A stretch of 64,000 nucleotides of DNA from Mycolicibacterium fallax (GTDB lineage Bacteria; Actinomycetota; Actinomycetes; Mycobacteriales; Mycobacteriaceae), in NCBI RefSeq assembly GCF_010726955.1, contig NZ_AP022603.1:3906001-3970000 (forward strand). Direction: 5' to 3'. The position numbers were made by a program, and so were the translations under genes. Within the stretch, counting starts at the first letter, position 1, and the number at the start of each line of letters is the position of its first letter. The notes under the pieces are model-generated. The model ran no database searches, was not told where the DNA came from, and worked only from the letters and a program-made list of their open reading frames with translations. Positions 46,697 to 55,445 of this stretch are shown here, piece by piece.

Positions 46697-48014
46697 AGCG
46701 CACCCTATCGCGGTCGGCGCCCACCGCGGGGGAGGCGGGCCGGGCCAGCAGCCGCGCACCGATCAGCGCGGCCAGCATGACGGCCATGCAGTACAGCCCG
46801 TCGTCCTTGAGACCCCACTTCACCGACGCCAGCGTTGCCGCCCCGGCGATGCACAGCAGGATCCCGACGGCGGCGCTGCGCGGGCCCGGGCCGGCGACCA
46901 CGCCGCCGTCCCAGCCGGGCAGCGGATTGTTCTCCAGCGGCCGCAGCGCCACGAACAGCACCGCCACCACGGCCAGCATCAGCGAGATCTGCAGCAGGCT
47001 GACCGCCAGCAGGTTCGGCTCCTCGGGATGCCGCGGCATGCCCAGGTAGGCGAAGCCCAGGTGCATCAGCAGCAGCACCGGCATGTGCCACAGGTACATC
47101 GTCATCGCGCCGGAGTTGCCGATCGCCGCCGCCTGCCAGACCCGGGGCCGCTGCGCCCACCGGTTGATCGCCGGCGCGGCGGCAATCGCGAAGGCGCACA
47201 TGGCGATCGCGTGCCCGGCCATCAGCAGCGACGGCGGGGTCATGTTCGGCAGCCGCATGCCCTCGATACCGACCAGGCTCAGCTCGTAGGGGCCGAACCG
47301 CAGCAGCGCCAGATCCACCGCCAGCAGCACCGTGCCCAGGGCCAGCGCCCGCCGGCCGTCGAGCAGGCCGCGCCGGTAGGCCACCCCGAACATGCCGGGG
47401 ATCAGCCAGACCGTCATGTTGAGGTAGCCGAGCAGTGCGGTGCCGGTGGTGTGCAGCCGGATGACGTCGACGGCCATGATGCCCAGGTAGATCACCGCGA
47501 CGCCGATCCCCAGCCGGGTCAGGCTGGTGATCTTGTGCAGCAGCGGGATGGCGGCCAGCACCATCACGTAGGCGCCGAGGAACCACAGCAGCTGGGTGGA
47601 GACCCCGGCGATCGGCTGGTAGACCCGGGGCGGCAGCAGCGGATGCAGCACCGCCAGGCAGACCGCCCAGAACGCCAGGTAGTAGAACACCGGGCGGAAC
47701 AGTCGGGTGCAGCGCTTGAGCAGGAAGCCGCCCCAGCTGTCCCCGGGCGACCAGGACGACACGCTGGCGGCGGCGCCGGCGAAGAAGAACAGCGGCATGA
47801 TCTGCAGCACCCAGGTCAGGGCCTGGAACACCACCGAGGTGGTCAGCAGGTTGTCCCAGACGAAGACGTCGTCGACGATCCGGCTGGTGGCCATCACGGT
47901 GTGGCCGAGTACCACCCCGACCAGCGACACGATGCGGATGACGTCGATCGCGCGGTCCCGGTCGGGCGGGGTGGCCGCGGCGATCTCGGCGGGGCTGGGA
48001 AACAGTTTGGGCAT
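46683..48014 (-). CDS. Acyltransferase family 3 membrane protein
   Basis: 443 residues with ten to eleven membrane segments. DVIRIVSLVGVVLGH (~24-38) carries the conserved Arg and His of OafA-like acyltransferases, and QIMPLFFFAGAAAS (~72) matches the second motif. These enzymes O-acylate surface sugars or lipids using cytosolic acyl-CoA. The precise acceptor is unknown. Confidence 0.83.
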   Translation of the reverse strand: MPKLFPSPAEIAAATPPDRDRAIDVIRIVSLVGVVLGHTVMATSRIVDDVFVWDNLLTTSVVFQALTWVLQIMPLFFFAGAAASVSSWSPGDSWGGFLLKRCTRLFRPVFYYLAFWAVCLAVLHPLLPPRVYQPIAGVSTQLLWFLGAYVMVLAAIPLLHKITSLTRLGIGVAVIYLGIMAVDVIRLHTTGTALLGYLNMTVWLIPGMFGVAYRRGLLDGRRALALGTVLLAVDLALLRFGPYELSLVGIEGMRLPNMTPPSLLMAGHAIAMCAFAIAAAPAINRWAQRPRVWQAAAIGNSGAMTMYLWHMPVLLLMHLGFAYLGMPRHPEEPNLLAVSLLQISLMLAVVAVLFVALRPLENNPLPGWDGGVVAGPGPRSAAVGILLCIAGAATLASVKWGLKDDGLYCMAVMLAALIGARLLARPASPAVGADRDRVRYVQA

Positions 48015-48089
48015 GTCAGGAAACCTATGGCGGGTCCGGCTAGGTAGAAGCCCCTAGTTTCCCGGGACTCAGCATTTGGCGTTTCCCGG

Positions 48090-48668
48090 TCAGCCCTTGG
48101 CGGCCTTGGCGGCGGCCTTCATCTGCTTCTTGTGCGCCCGCACCTTGTCCAGCGAGCCCGGGTCGCGGACGTCGGCGATCGACCGGAAGGCGTCCGGGTC
48201 GCCGTAGTCGCCGGCGGCCTCCCGCCAGCCCGGGGCGGTCAGGCCGCGCTGTTTGCCCAGCAGTGCCAGGAAGATCCTGGCCTTCTGGTCGCCGAAGCCG
48301 GGCAGCGCTTTGAGCCGCTTGAGCACGGTGGCGCCGTCGGGGTCCCCGGCGGTCCAGATCGCGGCGGCGTCGCCGTCGTAGTCGTCGACGATCACCCGGC
48401 ACAGCGTCTGCACCCGGGTGGCCATCGACCCGGGGAACCGGTGCACCGCCGGGGTCTGGGCGAACATCTCGGCGAACGCGGTCGGTTCGGCGTCGGCGAT
48501 CCGGGCCGCGTCGAGCCCACCCATCCGGTCCTGCAGTTTCTTCGGGCCGGCGAACGCGACCTCCATCGGTATTTGTTGATCCAGCATCATCCCGATCAGC
48601 AGCGCCAGCGGATCGGCGTCCAGCAGGGCGTCGGCGGCCGGGTCCTGGACCAGTTGCAGTTTCGCCAT
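48090..48668 (-). CDS. HhH-GPD-type base excision DNA repair protein (Rv1156-like)
   Basis: 192 residues. LLIGMMLDQQIPMEVAFAGP (residues 23-42) resembles the first helices of HhH-GPD glycosylases, and LKALPGFGDQKARIFLALL (~118-136) is the helix-hairpin-helix. The catalytic Asp/Lys that follow in EndoIII/AlkA proteins are not obvious, so activity is uncertain. Homologue of Rv1156 by position. Confidence 0.82.
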   Translation of the reverse strand: MAKLQLVQDPAADALLDADPLALLIGMMLDQQIPMEVAFAGPKKLQDRMGGLDAARIADAEPTAFAEMFAQTPAVHRFPGSMATRVQTLCRVIVDDYDGDAAAIWTAGDPDGATVLKRLKALPGFGDQKARIFLALLGKQRGLTAPGWREAAGDYGDPDAFRSIADVRDPGSLDKVRAHKKQMKAAAKAAKG

Positions 48669-48782
48669 ACCGCCAGTCTAGGGCGGGTCGGGGCGAGCGG
48701 GCCGGGGCCACTGCGGGATTTCGGCCCCGGTGTCGGTGGCGTGTGCGACGGTAACTATGAGCAACGACAGGGGGATGCGGAT

Positions 48783-49079
48783 ATGAGGCGAGTGATGGTG
48801 GCGCTGGGGGCGGCGCTGGCGGCCGCGGTGCTGTTGGCCGGCGCGGCCAATGCGATACCGGACCAGGGCACGCCGGAGTTCGACGCCTACCAGCAGGGGC
48901 TGATCAAGAATGGCTTCCACCTGAATCCGGACACCGCGTGGCGGGTGGCGCACCAGGCGTGCGTCGGGGGCATCCCCGGCTACATCGGGCTGGAGCTGGC
49001 GGCGCAGGGCGTGGTCGGCCCCGGCTCGCAGAACCGGCTCTATGACGTGGCCCGGAAATACGCCTGCCCGGTCCAATAA
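48783..49079 (+). CDS. DUF732 small secreted protein
   Basis: 98 residues. A signal peptide (~1-24, cleavage after ANA) is followed by the DUF732 domain, FDAYQQGLIKNGFHLN, ACVGGIPGY and KYACPVQ, with two cysteines likely to form a disulfide. DUF732 is a mycobacterial family of unknown role. AGGGGGATGCGG lies upstream of the ATG. Confidence 0.88.
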   Translation: MRRVMVALGAALAAAVLLAGAANAIPDQGTPEFDAYQQGLIKNGFHLNPDTAWRVAHQACVGGIPGYIGLELAAQGVVGPGSQNRLYDVARKYACPVQ

Positions 49080-49113
49080 AGCGGACCGGGCAGGGCGTTG
49101 CGGGCTTGCGGGG

Positions 49114-49923
49114 TTAGCGCGGCTTGCGGGCGATGATGGCGATGGCGGCCATGTGGTCGCCGTGCTTGCGGAACGTGGAGCGCATGCCGAGCACCCGGGC
49201 CCGGGCGTCGCGGTCGCGCAGCACGTTGCTGACGAACTTCAGGGTGCGCAGCGGGCCCTCGTCGGTGATGATGCGACGCGGCTCCAGCAGCGCCATCGAG
49301 GCGAAGGACACGTCGTCGATGTCGAAACCGGCCTGCTCCAGCAGCTCGCGCCACTCCGCGGTGGCCAGCGGCCGGGCGTTGACCTTGATCGAGCGGGCCA
49401 GCGCCTGACGGACCTCGGTCTTGACCTCGTCGGGCACCGTGTCGGGGGTCAGTGCCAGCTCGTGGATGGCGTACCGGCCGCCGGGGCGCAGCACCCGGAA
49501 CGCCTCGGCGACGATCTGCGCCTTGTGCGCATCGGTCTGCATGGTGAGCATCGCCTCGCCGACGACCACGTCCGCGGAGGAGTCGGGCAGGGTGGTCTCG
49601 TCGGCGTCGCCGACGATCACGGTGCCCTTGGAGCCGACGGCGGAGCGGGCGAGGGTGGCGGCGTCCTGGTCGGCCTCGACGCCGACGTAGCTGGCCGGGC
49701 GGTCCTCCAGGATCTGCTTGGCGGTGCGGCCCAGGCCGGGGGCGAGCTCGACGACGTCGGATCCGGCCAGCCCGGCGGCGGCGAGCATCCGGGTGGTCAT
49801 CTCGCGGCCGCCGGGCCGCAGTACCCGCTTGCCGAGGCGCGCGAGCAGCCAGTGCCCGGGCAGGTGCGCCGCGTCGCGGCCGGCCATCGGCATGCCGGCA
49901 TCGGTGCTGTTGTTCGACGTCAT
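49114..49923 (-). CDS. Class I SAM-dependent methyltransferase, possibly iron-regulated
   Basis: 269 residues. Motif I is VVELAPGLGRTAKQI (~57-71, with APGLG for GxGxG), YVGVEADQDA and EAFRVLRPGGRYAIHEL (~145) follow. GAAGGGG lies 8 nt before the ATG. The leader contains a 10-bp inverted repeat enclosing a partial IdeR-like box, so regulation by metal is possible. The substrate is unknown. Confidence 0.83.
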   Translation of the reverse strand: MTSNNSTDAGMPMAGRDAAHLPGHWLLARLGKRVLRPGGREMTTRMLAAAGLAGSDVVELAPGLGRTAKQILEDRPASYVGVEADQDAATLARSAVGSKGTVIVGDADETTLPDSSADVVVGEAMLTMQTDAHKAQIVAEAFRVLRPGGRYAIHELALTPDTVPDEVKTEVRQALARSIKVNARPLATAEWRELLEQAGFDIDDVSFASMALLEPRRIITDEGPLRTLKFVSNVLRDRDARARVLGMRSTFRKHGDHMAAIAIIARKPR

Positions 49924-49926
49924 GGT

Positions 49927-49979
49927 GACACCCCTTCGGTTGTTAAGCTGAGGCTACCCTTTGCATAAAAGGGGGTGTC
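49927..49979 (-). promoter_or_regulatory. Inverted repeat with IdeR-like box before the methyltransferase gene
   Basis: GACACCCCTT (49927-49936) and AAGGGGGTGTC (49969-49979) are complementary. Between them, TAAGCTGAGGCTACCCTTT (49944-49962) matches 13 of 19 positions of the IdeR consensus, including the central AGGCTA. The match is moderate. Confidence 0.4.
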
Positions 49980-50023
49980 GGTTGGGGCGGGTTCTGTGCT
50001 GGGGCTCGCGGTCCCGTTTTGCC

Positions 50024-50153
50024 GCGAGCGCGCAACTGTGCACAGGACACGCCGATGGGGCTGTACCAGGGTGAGCGCTGGGCCTGCCACTCTGCCGCGA
50101 GCGCTCAGCTGTGTACGGGAAACGCCGATGGGGCTGTACAAGAGTGAGAGCTG
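50024..50153. repeat. Two palindromic intergenic repeat units (family P58)
   Basis: Units at about 50024-50081 and 50097-50153, each with GCGAGCGC..CA, ACGCCGATGGGGCTGTAC and GTGAGCGCTG or GTGAGAGCTG. The core ACGCCGATGGGGCTGTAC is identical in both. No gene is seen in 49980-50218. Confidence 0.78.
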
Positions 50154-50218
50154 ACGCCCGGGGAGGCTGGGGCGGCGCGCGGGGGCAGGGCCGGGGCAAG
50201 TGAAGGGGTGGGGCCGGT

Positions 50219-51103
50219 TCAGGCCGCGGCACCGAGCAGTTGCTGGCGGAGCCGCCGCAGCATCGTTTCGGGGTGACGGCGGACGTCGTCGGCGACGATC
50301 TGCATCACTCGCCAGCCCAATTCCGTTAGGGCAGCGAGCTTTTGCCGGTCGTGGGTGAGCTGCTCATGGGTGCGGTGCCAGTCGAAGCCGTCGTACTCCA
50401 GCACCAGCCGAAACGCCGGCCAGGCGAAGTCGACCCGCCATCGCCGACCGTCGCGGTCGATGATCACGTACTGCAGTTCGGGCATCGGGATGGCGCCGTC
50501 GATCATCGCCAGCCGTGACTCGCTTTCCATCGGCGACTCGGCCTCGGCGCGGGCCAGCGCGATGAGGTCGCGCACCACCACGATGCCGCGTCGCCGAGCC
50601 TGCTTCTTCGCGGCAAGCAGAAGCTGGTCGCGGTTGCAGGTCCCGGTGTGCAGGGCGGCGTCGAGGGTGGCCAGTGCTCGCGGCCGACGCAGACCGCGGG
50701 CCACCTCAATGGCGGTCCACGCGGGGTCGGTGAGGGTGCGGCCGCCGACGGTCACCAGCGGGGCGCCGTCCCGGCGGTGCACGACGAGCCCCTTCTCGGG
50801 GCGCAGCAGGTGCTTCGCCGGGTTGAGCACGTGCAGGTCGGTGACCGATTCGGTGTCGAAGCCGAACATCGCCGCCGCGGTGCCCAGGCAGGCCGCGACG
50901 GGCACGCCGCAGCGCAGGTCCAGGCCGGACAGCAGGACCTGATCGTTGGGTTTGCCGCGGCTGTAAATCGACGGCCAGACCCGGACGAGGTCGCCGCCGC
51001 GGATCAGCCGCTGCATGGTCCGGCGGGGGAGTAGGTCGAGGAGTTGCGGGCTGCTCGCCACACCGTCCTGCTTGGCGAAGAGCGCTTCGATTTCGGGTGT
51101 CAT
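50219..51103 (-). CDS. DUF559-type endonuclease-fold protein with AbiEi-like N-terminus
   Basis: 294 residues. The N-terminal ~60 residues (EALFAKQDGVASSPQLLDLL, RLIRGGDLVRVWPSIYS) resemble the winged-helix of AbiEi-type type IV antitoxins. The C-terminus has RWRVDFAWPAFRLVLEYDGF, DRQKLAALTELGWRVMQI and the rest of a Vsr/DUF559 PD-(D/E)xK-like fold. Such proteins are frequent in actinobacteria with unknown targets. It is bracketed on both sides by the palindromic repeats. ATG 51103 has no clear ribosome site. Confidence 0.75.
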   Translation of the reverse strand: MTPEIEALFAKQDGVASSPQLLDLLPRRTMQRLIRGGDLVRVWPSIYSRGKPNDQVLLSGLDLRCGVPVAACLGTAAAMFGFDTESVTDLHVLNPAKHLLRPEKGLVVHRRDGAPLVTVGGRTLTDPAWTAIEVARGLRRPRALATLDAALHTGTCNRDQLLLAAKKQARRRGIVVVRDLIALARAEAESPMESESRLAMIDGAIPMPELQYVIIDRDGRRWRVDFAWPAFRLVLEYDGFDWHRTHEQLTHDRQKLAALTELGWRVMQIVADDVRRHPETMLRRLRQQLLGAAA

Positions 51104-51213
51104 GCGGCCGATCGTCGTCGTGACGACGCCCCGGCGGTATTCACCTTGGGGCTTGCCTGTGCATAACTCCGTGCGCGGGCCGTGCTGCGGGTTGCTTGTT
51201 AGCCGCTGCCGTG

Positions 51214-51461
51214 GTGAGCGCGCACCCTTGTGCACGACACGCCGGTGCGGGTGTGCAGGAGTGAGCGCTGGCGCGGGGGTGGTGCCGGGCCGGGACGGGG
51301 GCGCGCCTGGGTACGCCGCGCCGCCGCGGCGAGCGCGCACCCTGTGTACGCGACACGCCGGTGCGGGTGTGCAGGAGTGAGCGCTGGCGCCGGCCCGCTG
51401 TGGTCACCGCGCAACCAGGGACACGACACGCCGATGGCGCTGTACACCAGTGAGCGCTCGC
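51214..51461. repeat. Three palindromic intergenic repeat units (family P58)
   Basis: Units at about 51214-51273, 51329-51388 and 51403-51461. The first two share ACGACACGCCGGTGCGGGTG-like cores and the block GTGCAGGAGTGAGCGCTGG; the third is more divergent. The 552-bp divergent gap 51104-51655 otherwise shows no gene. Confidence 0.78.
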
Positions 51462-51655
51462 GGGAAATGGCGGCACACCAGCGGGTTCTCGCGGGAAAAG
51501 GGGGGCGCCGAAAAGGTGCCCGGCGGCCCGCTTCGTAACCGTCGTCACTCGCTTCGGTCACGGTCACGTAAATGCCACTCGTGTCACTTGAGTCCCTTCA
51601 GTAACGCCGTAGTTTTTGCCGGGAACCGCCATAAACCACGGATTTGGAGCAACCG

Positions 51656-52342
51656 ATGTCACGAACCACCTCCCTGTTCGCCGGGTCCGCCTTGTTGGCG
51701 GGCGTGTCGGCCGCCCTGCTGACCGGCGGGATTGCCAGCGCCGATCCGGCCCCGGCCCCCGCGCCGGCCATTCCGGACATGTCCGCCGTCCCGGGCGCCG
51801 CGATGTTCCAGCAGTTCCTGGATCCGGCGAAGGCCCCGCAGTTGCTGCAGGCCGCCGCGCAGACCATGACCGGTGGCGCCCCGGCCGCCACCGCCCCGGT
51901 GCAGCAGCCCGTGCAGGCCCCGCTGCTGAACGTGCCCGGCGTGACCGCCCCGGCGGCGACGGCCCCGGTGCAGCCCGTGCAGGCGCCGCTGCTGAACGTG
52001 CCGGGCGTGACCGCTCCGGCCGCCACCACCCCGGGTGTGCCCGCCCAGGCGCCGACCACCCCGGCCGGCAGCCTGCTGCCCTCGGCCGACATCACCATGC
52101 CGCAGGTTCCGGGCATGCCGGTGCCGCTGCCGCAGTCGATCAAGGTGCCCGGTGACCTCGGCTCGCTGGTGCCGGTCGCCAACCAGGTCACCGCGCCGGC
52201 CACCGCCCCGATCGCCGGCGTCACCGCCCCGATCACCGGTGCCGCCGCGCCGATCGCGGGCGTCGTCGCCCCGGCGGCGGTTCCGACCGTGCCGGGCACT
52301 CCCGGGGTCGGCTCGCTGAGCCTGATCTCCGGTCTTCCGTGA
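51656..52342 (+). CDS. Secreted Ala/Pro/Val-rich protein (Rv1157c/Rv1158c-like)
   Basis: 228 residues. A signal peptide (~1-29, ending ASADPAP) precedes a low-complexity protein with two copies of PVQAPLLNVPGVTAPAAT in tandem (~80-125) and later repeats of APIAGV/APITGA. No enzymatic motif. GGAG lies 7 nt before the ATG. It is followed after 49 nt by a related secreted gene; together they resemble the Ala/Pro-rich pair next to pimE in M. tuberculosis, although there the genes are on the opposite strand to pimE. Confidence 0.75.
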   Translation: MSRTTSLFAGSALLAGVSAALLTGGIASADPAPAPAPAIPDMSAVPGAAMFQQFLDPAKAPQLLQAAAQTMTGGAPAATAPVQQPVQAPLLNVPGVTAPAATAPVQPVQAPLLNVPGVTAPAATTPGVPAQAPTTPAGSLLPSADITMPQVPGMPVPLPQSIKVPGDLGSLVPVANQVTAPATAPIAGVTAPITGAAAPIAGVVAPAAVPTVPGTPGVGSLSLISGLP

Positions 52343-52391
52343 TCGGCGGATAGCTAAAAACCTTCCACCCCAACAGGATTGGATCAGACCG

Positions 52392-53393
52392 ATGTCACGG
52401 ACCAGGAACCTGCTCGCAACGACGACCCTCGCGCTCGGCTCGTCGGCGATGCTCGTCACCGCCGGTGTCGCACACGCCGACCCGGCGCCGCTGCCGATCA
52501 GCAGCGAGCAGGCTCCTGGCCTGCCGGCCATCCAGAACCTCAGCCCGATCATCCAGCAGGCCGCCGCCGATCCCGGTGGCGCGGTCTCGCTGCTGATGGC
52601 CGCGGCGCAGGCGTTCGCCGCCAACAAGGACGCCCCGGATGACGCCAAGAACATGGCGAACGCGGTGAATCAGTTCGCCGCCGACCCGGTGCAGCCGGTG
52701 GCGCACCTGACCGGACCCGCCGCGGCGCCGGGTCTGCCGGAGCAGGCACCGCACATCGTGCCCGCCGGCGTGGTGCCCGGCACCGAGAGTCACCTGCCCC
52801 CGGGCATCGACCCGGCGAACGCCGCAGGCCCGGCCCCGGAGGCCGAACCGCTGGCAGCCCCGGCCCCCGCACCCGAAGCCGCGCCCGCCCCCGAAGCCGC
52901 CCCCGCCCCCGCCCCCGCGCCCGACGCCCCGGCTCCCGCGGCCGCCCCGGCCCCGGCCCCCGTCCCCGCCGGCTTCGCCCCGGACACCCCGCCGACCCAG
53001 GACTTCATGTACCCGTCGATCGGCAACGGCTGCCTGGCCGACGGCGGCAACTCGCTGGCGACCGCGCTCGCGGTGGCCGGTCCGGCCAAGATCCCGACGC
53101 CGGGCCCCGGCCCGGGCCAGACCGCCTACGTGTTCACCGCCGTGGGCACCTCGGCGCCGGCCGAGGTGCAGAAGCTCCCGCTGAACGTCACCTGGGTGAA
53201 CCTGACCACCGGCAAGTCCGGCACCGCGACGCTCAAGCCGAACCCGGGCATCAACCCCGCGGGCCCGACCACCATGACCGCCATCGTCGACACCGGCTCC
53301 GGCAGCATCATGTCGACGATCTTCGGCCAGGTCACCACCGTCGACAAGCAGTGCCAGTTCATGCCGACCATCGGCTCGGCGGTGGTGCCGTAA
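52392..53393 (+). CDS. Secreted Ala/Pro-rich protein with C-terminal beta domain
   Basis: 333 residues. A signal peptide (~1-29), a helical N-terminal region (~40-100), and a long Pro/Ala/Glu linker of (E/D)APAP repeats (~150-195) are followed by a ~125-residue C-terminal domain with two cysteines ([17 protein letters not shown]). It also has [19 protein letters not shown], suggesting an immunoglobulin-like sandwich. Same N-terminus (MSRT) and leader style as its neighbour, so they probably arose by duplication. Surface or secreted; function unknown. Confidence 0.78.
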   Translation: MSRTRNLLATTTLALGSSAMLVTAGVAHADPAPLPISSEQAPGLPAIQNLSPIIQQAAADPGGAVSLLMAAAQAFAANKDAPDDAKNMANAVNQFAADPVQPVAHLTGPAAAPGLPEQAPHIVPAGVVPGTESHLPPGIDPANAAGPAPEAEPLAAPAPAPEAAPAPEAAPAPAPAPDAPAPAAAPAPAPVPAGFAPDTPPTQDFMYPSIGNGCLADGGNSLATALAVAGPAKIPTPGPGPGQTAYVFTAVGTSAPAEVQKLPLNVTWVNLTTGKSGTATLKPNPGINPAGPTTMTAIVDTGSGSIMSTIFGQVTTVDKQCQFMPTIGSAVVP

Positions 53394-53410
53394 CCTCGGC
53401 CGCCGACTGT

Positions 53411-53456
53411 GCTCGTCCCGGTACGCACCTCCCCCGTCACGCGTACCGGGACGAGC
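53411..53456. terminator. Hairpin terminator after the secreted protein pair
   Basis: GCTCGTCCCGGTACGC (53411-53426) and its exact complement GCGTACCGGGACGAGC (53441-53456) form a 16-bp stem with a 14-nt loop. Confidence 0.88.
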
Positions 53457-53544
53457 CTTCGCGGTTATCGGGGGCGACCGATACGCTCGGGCGATCGACA
53501 CACCAAGCCCCGCCAAGACCGCGTCCACCACGATCATCGCGACC

Positions 53545-54738
53545 GTGCTGCAGTTGGCGCCGCTGCTGCTGGCCCTGAGCGTCATCGCCCGGCTGGCCTG
53601 GACCTACCTGCTGCCCAACGGCGCGAACTTCGTCGACCTGCACGTTTACCTCGGCGGCGCGGGGGCGCTGAACACCCCCGGCACCCTCTACGACTACGTC
53701 TACGCCGACCAGACGCCGGACTTCCCGCTGCCGTTCACCTATCCGCCGTTCGCGGCGGTGATCTTCTATCCGCTGACCCTGCTGCCGTTCGGCGTCGTCG
53801 CGCTGGGCTGGACCCTGGGCATCATGGCCGGCCTGTACGGCTTGGTGTGGCTGAGCCAGCGCATCCTGGGGGTGGACGGCGGGCACCGCAGCGCGATGGC
53901 GTTCACCGCCGTCGGGATCTGGACCGAGCCGCTGCGCTCCACCTTCGACTACGGCCAGATCAACGTGCTGATGGTGCTGCTGGTGCTGGCGGCGGTGTAC
54001 TGCACCCGGGACTGGCTGGCGGGCTTGGCGGTCGGGGTGGCGGCCGGGATCAAGCTCACCCCGGCGATCGCCGTCCTCTATCTGCTGGGCGTCAAACGCT
54101 GGCGCGCCGCACTGTGGGCCATCCTGGCGCTGGCCGGCACCGTCGCGCTGTCGATCGCGGTGATCGGCCAGCAGGCCCGCCACTACTTCACCGACCTGCT
54201 TGGCGACGCCGGACGGGTCGGCCCGATCGGTACGTCGTTCAACCAGTCCTGGCGCGGCGCGCTGTCCCGGATCCTCGGCCACGACGCCGGCTACACCGCG
54301 CCGGTGCTGATCGCCGTCGCGGCGACCGCGGTGCTGGCCTGGCTGGCCTGGCGGGCGCTGGCCAGCGACGCGGGGGAGCCGGATCGGCTCGGCCTGGTCC
54401 TGGTGGTGGCGCTGCTGGGGCTGCTGGTCTCGCCGATCTCCTGGACCCACCACTGGGTGTGGCTGATCCCGCTGCTGGTGTGGCTGCTGCAGGGCCCGTA
54501 CCGCTATCTCGGCGAGGCCCGCGCGCTCGGCGCCGGCTGGCTGGTGCTGATCCTGATCGGCGTGCCGTGGCTGCTGAGTTTCGCCCAGCCGAGCATCTGG
54601 GAGACCGGCCGGCCCTGGTATCTGGCCTGGGCCGGGCTGATCTACCCGGCGGCGACGGTCGTGACGCTGGGCTGGATCGCCGCGCTGCGGCTCAGGTTTC
54701 CGGGCGGGAAACGATCCTGTCAATATCGCGCGCCATAG
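53545..54738 (+). CDS. pimE: Polyprenol-phosphate mannosyltransferase PimE (GT87)
   Basis: 397 residues from GTG, ten or more membrane segments. PimE adds the fifth, alpha-1,2-linked mannose to phosphatidylinositol mannosides from polyprenol-phosphomannose on the outer face of the membrane. [11 protein letters not shown] (~28) contains the catalytic Asp region, and [13 protein letters not shown] follows as in GT87 proteins. The frame stays open upstream without ATG, GTG or TTG; a TACGCT -10 at 53482 would start at 53494 on an ATC codon (IDTPSPAKT), so the true start is unclear. It overlaps the convergent next gene by 47 bp. Confidence 0.88.
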   Translation: MLQLAPLLLALSVIARLAWTYLLPNGANFVDLHVYLGGAGALNTPGTLYDYVYADQTPDFPLPFTYPPFAAVIFYPLTLLPFGVVALGWTLGIMAGLYGLVWLSQRILGVDGGHRSAMAFTAVGIWTEPLRSTFDYGQINVLMVLLVLAAVYCTRDWLAGLAVGVAAGIKLTPAIAVLYLLGVKRWRAALWAILALAGTVALSIAVIGQQARHYFTDLLGDAGRVGPIGTSFNQSWRGALSRILGHDAGYTAPVLIAVAATAVLAWLAWRALASDAGEPDRLGLVLVVALLGLLVSPISWTHHWVWLIPLLVWLLQGPYRYLGEARALGAGWLVLILIGVPWLLSFAQPSIWETGRPWYLAWAGLIYPAATVVTLGWIAALRLRFPGGKRSCQYRAP

Positions 54739-54985
54739 CGACGTCCTTGTCGGTGATCCCGCCGGCGGAATGGGTCACCAGCGCGAAAGTGACGGTGCGC
54801 CAGCGGATGTCGATGTCGGGGTGATGGTCGGCGGCCTCGGCGTGGACGGCGACGCGGCGCACCGCGTCGATGCCGTCCAGGAACGAGCCGAAGGTGATGG
54901 CCCGGCGGATCGCGCCGTCCTGGCGCGCCCAGCCGTCCAGGGAACTCACCGCGGTGTCCACCTGCTCATTGGTCAATACGGTCAT
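54692..54985 (-). CDS. Pterin-4a-carbinolamine dehydratase family (Rv1159A-like)
   Basis: 97 residues. [21 protein letters not shown] (parts, ~52-72) is the [EKH]HHP signature of pterin dehydratases with the two active-site histidines and the late His. The enzyme dehydrates 4a-hydroxytetrahydrobiopterin; in bacteria without phenylalanine hydroxylase the role may differ (for instance molybdopterin-related). Its 3' 47 bp lie inside the end of pimE. Divergent from mutT2. Confidence 0.9.
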   Translation of the reverse strand: MTVLTNEQVDTAVSSLDGWARQDGAIRRAITFGSFLDGIDAVRRVAVHAEAADHHPDIDIRWRTVTFALVTHSAGGITDKDVAMARDIDRIVSRPET

Positions 54986-54992
54986 CCTTCGA

Positions 54993-55002
54993 CGGTATAC
55001 CG
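54993..55002. promoter_or_regulatory. Palindromic shared -10 between the dehydratase and mutT2 genes
   Basis: CGGTATACCG is a perfect palindrome. It gives TATACC as a -10 on both strands, 10 nt before ATG 55012 and 10 nt before ATG 54985. The two promoters would therefore exclude each other. Confidence 0.5.
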
Positions 55003-55011
55003 TTTGCGACC

Positions 55012-55389
55012 ATGATCGTGGTGGCCGGAGCGCTGATTGTCGACGGCGCGCTGCTGGTTGCCCAGCGCCGCCACCCGCCGGAGCTGGCAGGGCGCTGGGA
55101 GCTGCCCGGCGGCAAGGTCGACGACGGCGAGACCGACGCCGCGGCGCTGGCCCGCGAACTCGCCGAGGAGCTCGGCATCACGGTGCGGGTGGGGGAGCGG
55201 ATCGGCGCGGATGTCGCGCTGGGCCCGGATGCGACGCTGCGGGCCTACCGGGTCGACTGGGTTGCTGGCACCGTGCATCCGCATGATCACCGGGCGCTGC
55301 GCTGGGTGAGCGCCGCCGAGTTGGCGGGGTTGGATTGGGTGCCGGCGGACACCGCGTGGTTACCGGAGTTGGCGGCGGCGTTGGGGTAG
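55012..55389 (+). CDS. mutT2: Nudix hydrolase MutT2
   Basis: 125 residues. The Nudix box GxxxxxExxxxxxxREUxEEUGU is read from G37-K-V-D-D-G-E to RELAEELGI. It hydrolyses 8-oxo-dGTP or dCTP-type nucleotides to keep oxidised bases out of DNA; M. tuberculosis MutT2 (Rv1160) prefers dCTP and 5-methyl-d[23 protein letters not shown] is split over residues 26-45. Strong terminator directly behind. Confidence 0.93.
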   Translation: MIVVAGALIVDGALLVAQRRHPPELAGRWELPGGKVDDGETDAAALARELAEELGITVRVGERIGADVALGPDATLRAYRVDWVAGTVHPHDHRALRWVSAAELAGLDWVPADTAWLPELAAALG

Positions 55390-55391
55390 CG

Positions 55392-55431
55392 AAAAGGTGG
55401 TCCCCCCGCGGGTGCGGGGGGACCACCTTTT
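55392..55431. terminator. Strong bidirectional terminator with U tract
   Basis: AAAAGGTGGTCCCCCCGC (55392-55409), loop GGGT, and the exact complement GCGGGGGGACCACCTTTT (55414-55431) form an 18-bp stem with A and T runs on either side, serving both convergent genes. Confidence 0.95.
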
Positions 55432-55445
55432 TCAGCTACGTCCGG

